Made by a program: the position numbers and the translations under genes | Notes under the pieces: model-generated | Database searches by the model: none | The model's input: only the letters and a program-made list of their open reading frames with translations | Told to the model about the DNA's origin: nothing | In this document: piece after piece, positions 61,119 through 61,389 of the stretch | How positions within the stretch are numbered: position 1 is the stretch's first letter | Layout of the letters: each line of letters begins with the position of its first letter | Assembly: GCA_013297995.1 (NCBI GenBank) | Contig: JAAFJB010000008.1 | Coordinates: 1 to 61,389 of the forward strand | Length of the DNA: 61,389 bases | DNA from: Chitinophagales bacterium | GTDB taxonomy: Bacteria; Bacteroidota; Bacteroidia; Chitinophagales; Chitinophagaceae | Reading direction: 5' to 3'

Positions 61119-61389
61119 ATGAAAAAAAACCTTAATTATCCAGTGTATATTTTTACCTGTATATGCCTATTATTGGCTTCCATTGGCAATTCCAAAGCCC
61201 AAACCAATCGTCAGAAAATTCCCATCGACCCCAAAAGATGGTACCAACTCACCAATGCTTCCAGTGGCCTTGCTCCTTTGTTTGATGGGGATTTGTACAC
61301 CAACGTTCATACGGGGTATGGTAAAATTCTTTCCAGCTATCAAGCTTTTTATCCTGTTTTAGCAGGTGAATCCATTGAAATAGATAGTA
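61119..61389 (+). CDS. Exported protein, 5' part (runs off the window)
   Basis: The first 90 codons of a protein with a signal peptide (NYPVYIFTCICLLLASIGNS then KAQ). The start of the mature part reads IPIDPKRWYQLTNASSGLAP, then LFDGDLYTNVHTGYGKI. This resembles the N-terminal region of some large secreted Chitinophagaceae proteins, but I cannot name the family from so short a piece. The start is the ATG at 61119. Confidence 0.7.
   Translation, partial: MKKNLNYPVYIFTCICLLLASIGNSKAQTNRQKIPIDPKRWYQLTNASSGLAPLFDGDLYTNVHTGYGKILSSYQAFYPVLAGESIEIDS

Overview
The window looks like a piece of chromosome from a Bacteroidota bacterium, most likely a low-GC member of the Chitinophagaceae or a relative. 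The evidence is: TonB-dependent receptors with carboxypeptidase-regulatory N-termini, type IX secretion (T9SS) genes and a T9SS sorting domain, DUF5686 and GIN-domain proteins, a long Bacteroidota-type signal peptidase I, almost no Shine-Dalgarno sequences, and two tRNA promoters of the TTTG / TAnnTTTG type used by the Bacteroidota primary sigma factor. Most of the window is core chromosome. I see no prophage, insertion sequence, CRISPR array or rRNA.

Layout. 1-6.4 kb (minus strand): the 5' part of porQ, lon, a 63-residue alanine-rich lipoprotein, the GTPases der and era, initiator tRNA-fMet and a GIN-domain protein. 6.5-9.1 kb: a TPP riboswitch ahead of a lone TonB receptor, probably the outer-membrane thiamine receptor. 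At 9.06-9.26 kb there is a large hairpin and a fragment of a type I restriction methylase (hsdM). 9.3-15.5 kb: a secreted M14 peptidase divergent from gamma-glutamyltransferase, a TIGR04325-type methyltransferase and a threonine/serine dehydratase. 15.6-18.9 kb: tRNA-Ala(GGC), mgtE, and prfB with an intact programmed +1 frameshift. 18.9-24.1 kb: a giant secreted protein with eighteen NHL repeats, then rnpB. 24.2-29.7 kb: an Smr protein coupled to an amino-acid permease, then a small accessory block (VOC, TfoX-N, VOC, erythromycin-esterase-like). 29.9-49.3 kb: cdd, lepB, an NtrC-like regulator without a DNA-binding domain, two TonB receptors, pdhB, purC, trhO, DUF5686, rhodanese, PASTA protein, ddl, ferredoxin, acyl-CoA reductase and an HtrA protease.

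49.4-60.4 kb is the most interesting stretch. It is a tightly packed minus-strand run of eight genes: a propeller protein, a PQQ-type propeller protein, a PorE-like propeller/OmpA protein, a large PIG-L deacetylase, two unannotated membrane microproteins (50 and 36 aa), a sodium/solute symporter and a cytoplasmic GH13 enzyme. The genes from the deacetylase to the symporter are separated by 5 nt or overlap by 4 nt. This suggests an envelope assembly coupled to deacetylation, import and breakdown of an amino-sugar conjugate. That function is inferred from domains and spacing only.

The two best candidates for something undescribed are that operon with its microproteins, and the NHL protein. In the NHL protein three six-bladed propellers each appear to be inserted inside an Ig-like domain, while a fourth, uninterrupted copy of the Ig-like domain lies near the C-terminus.
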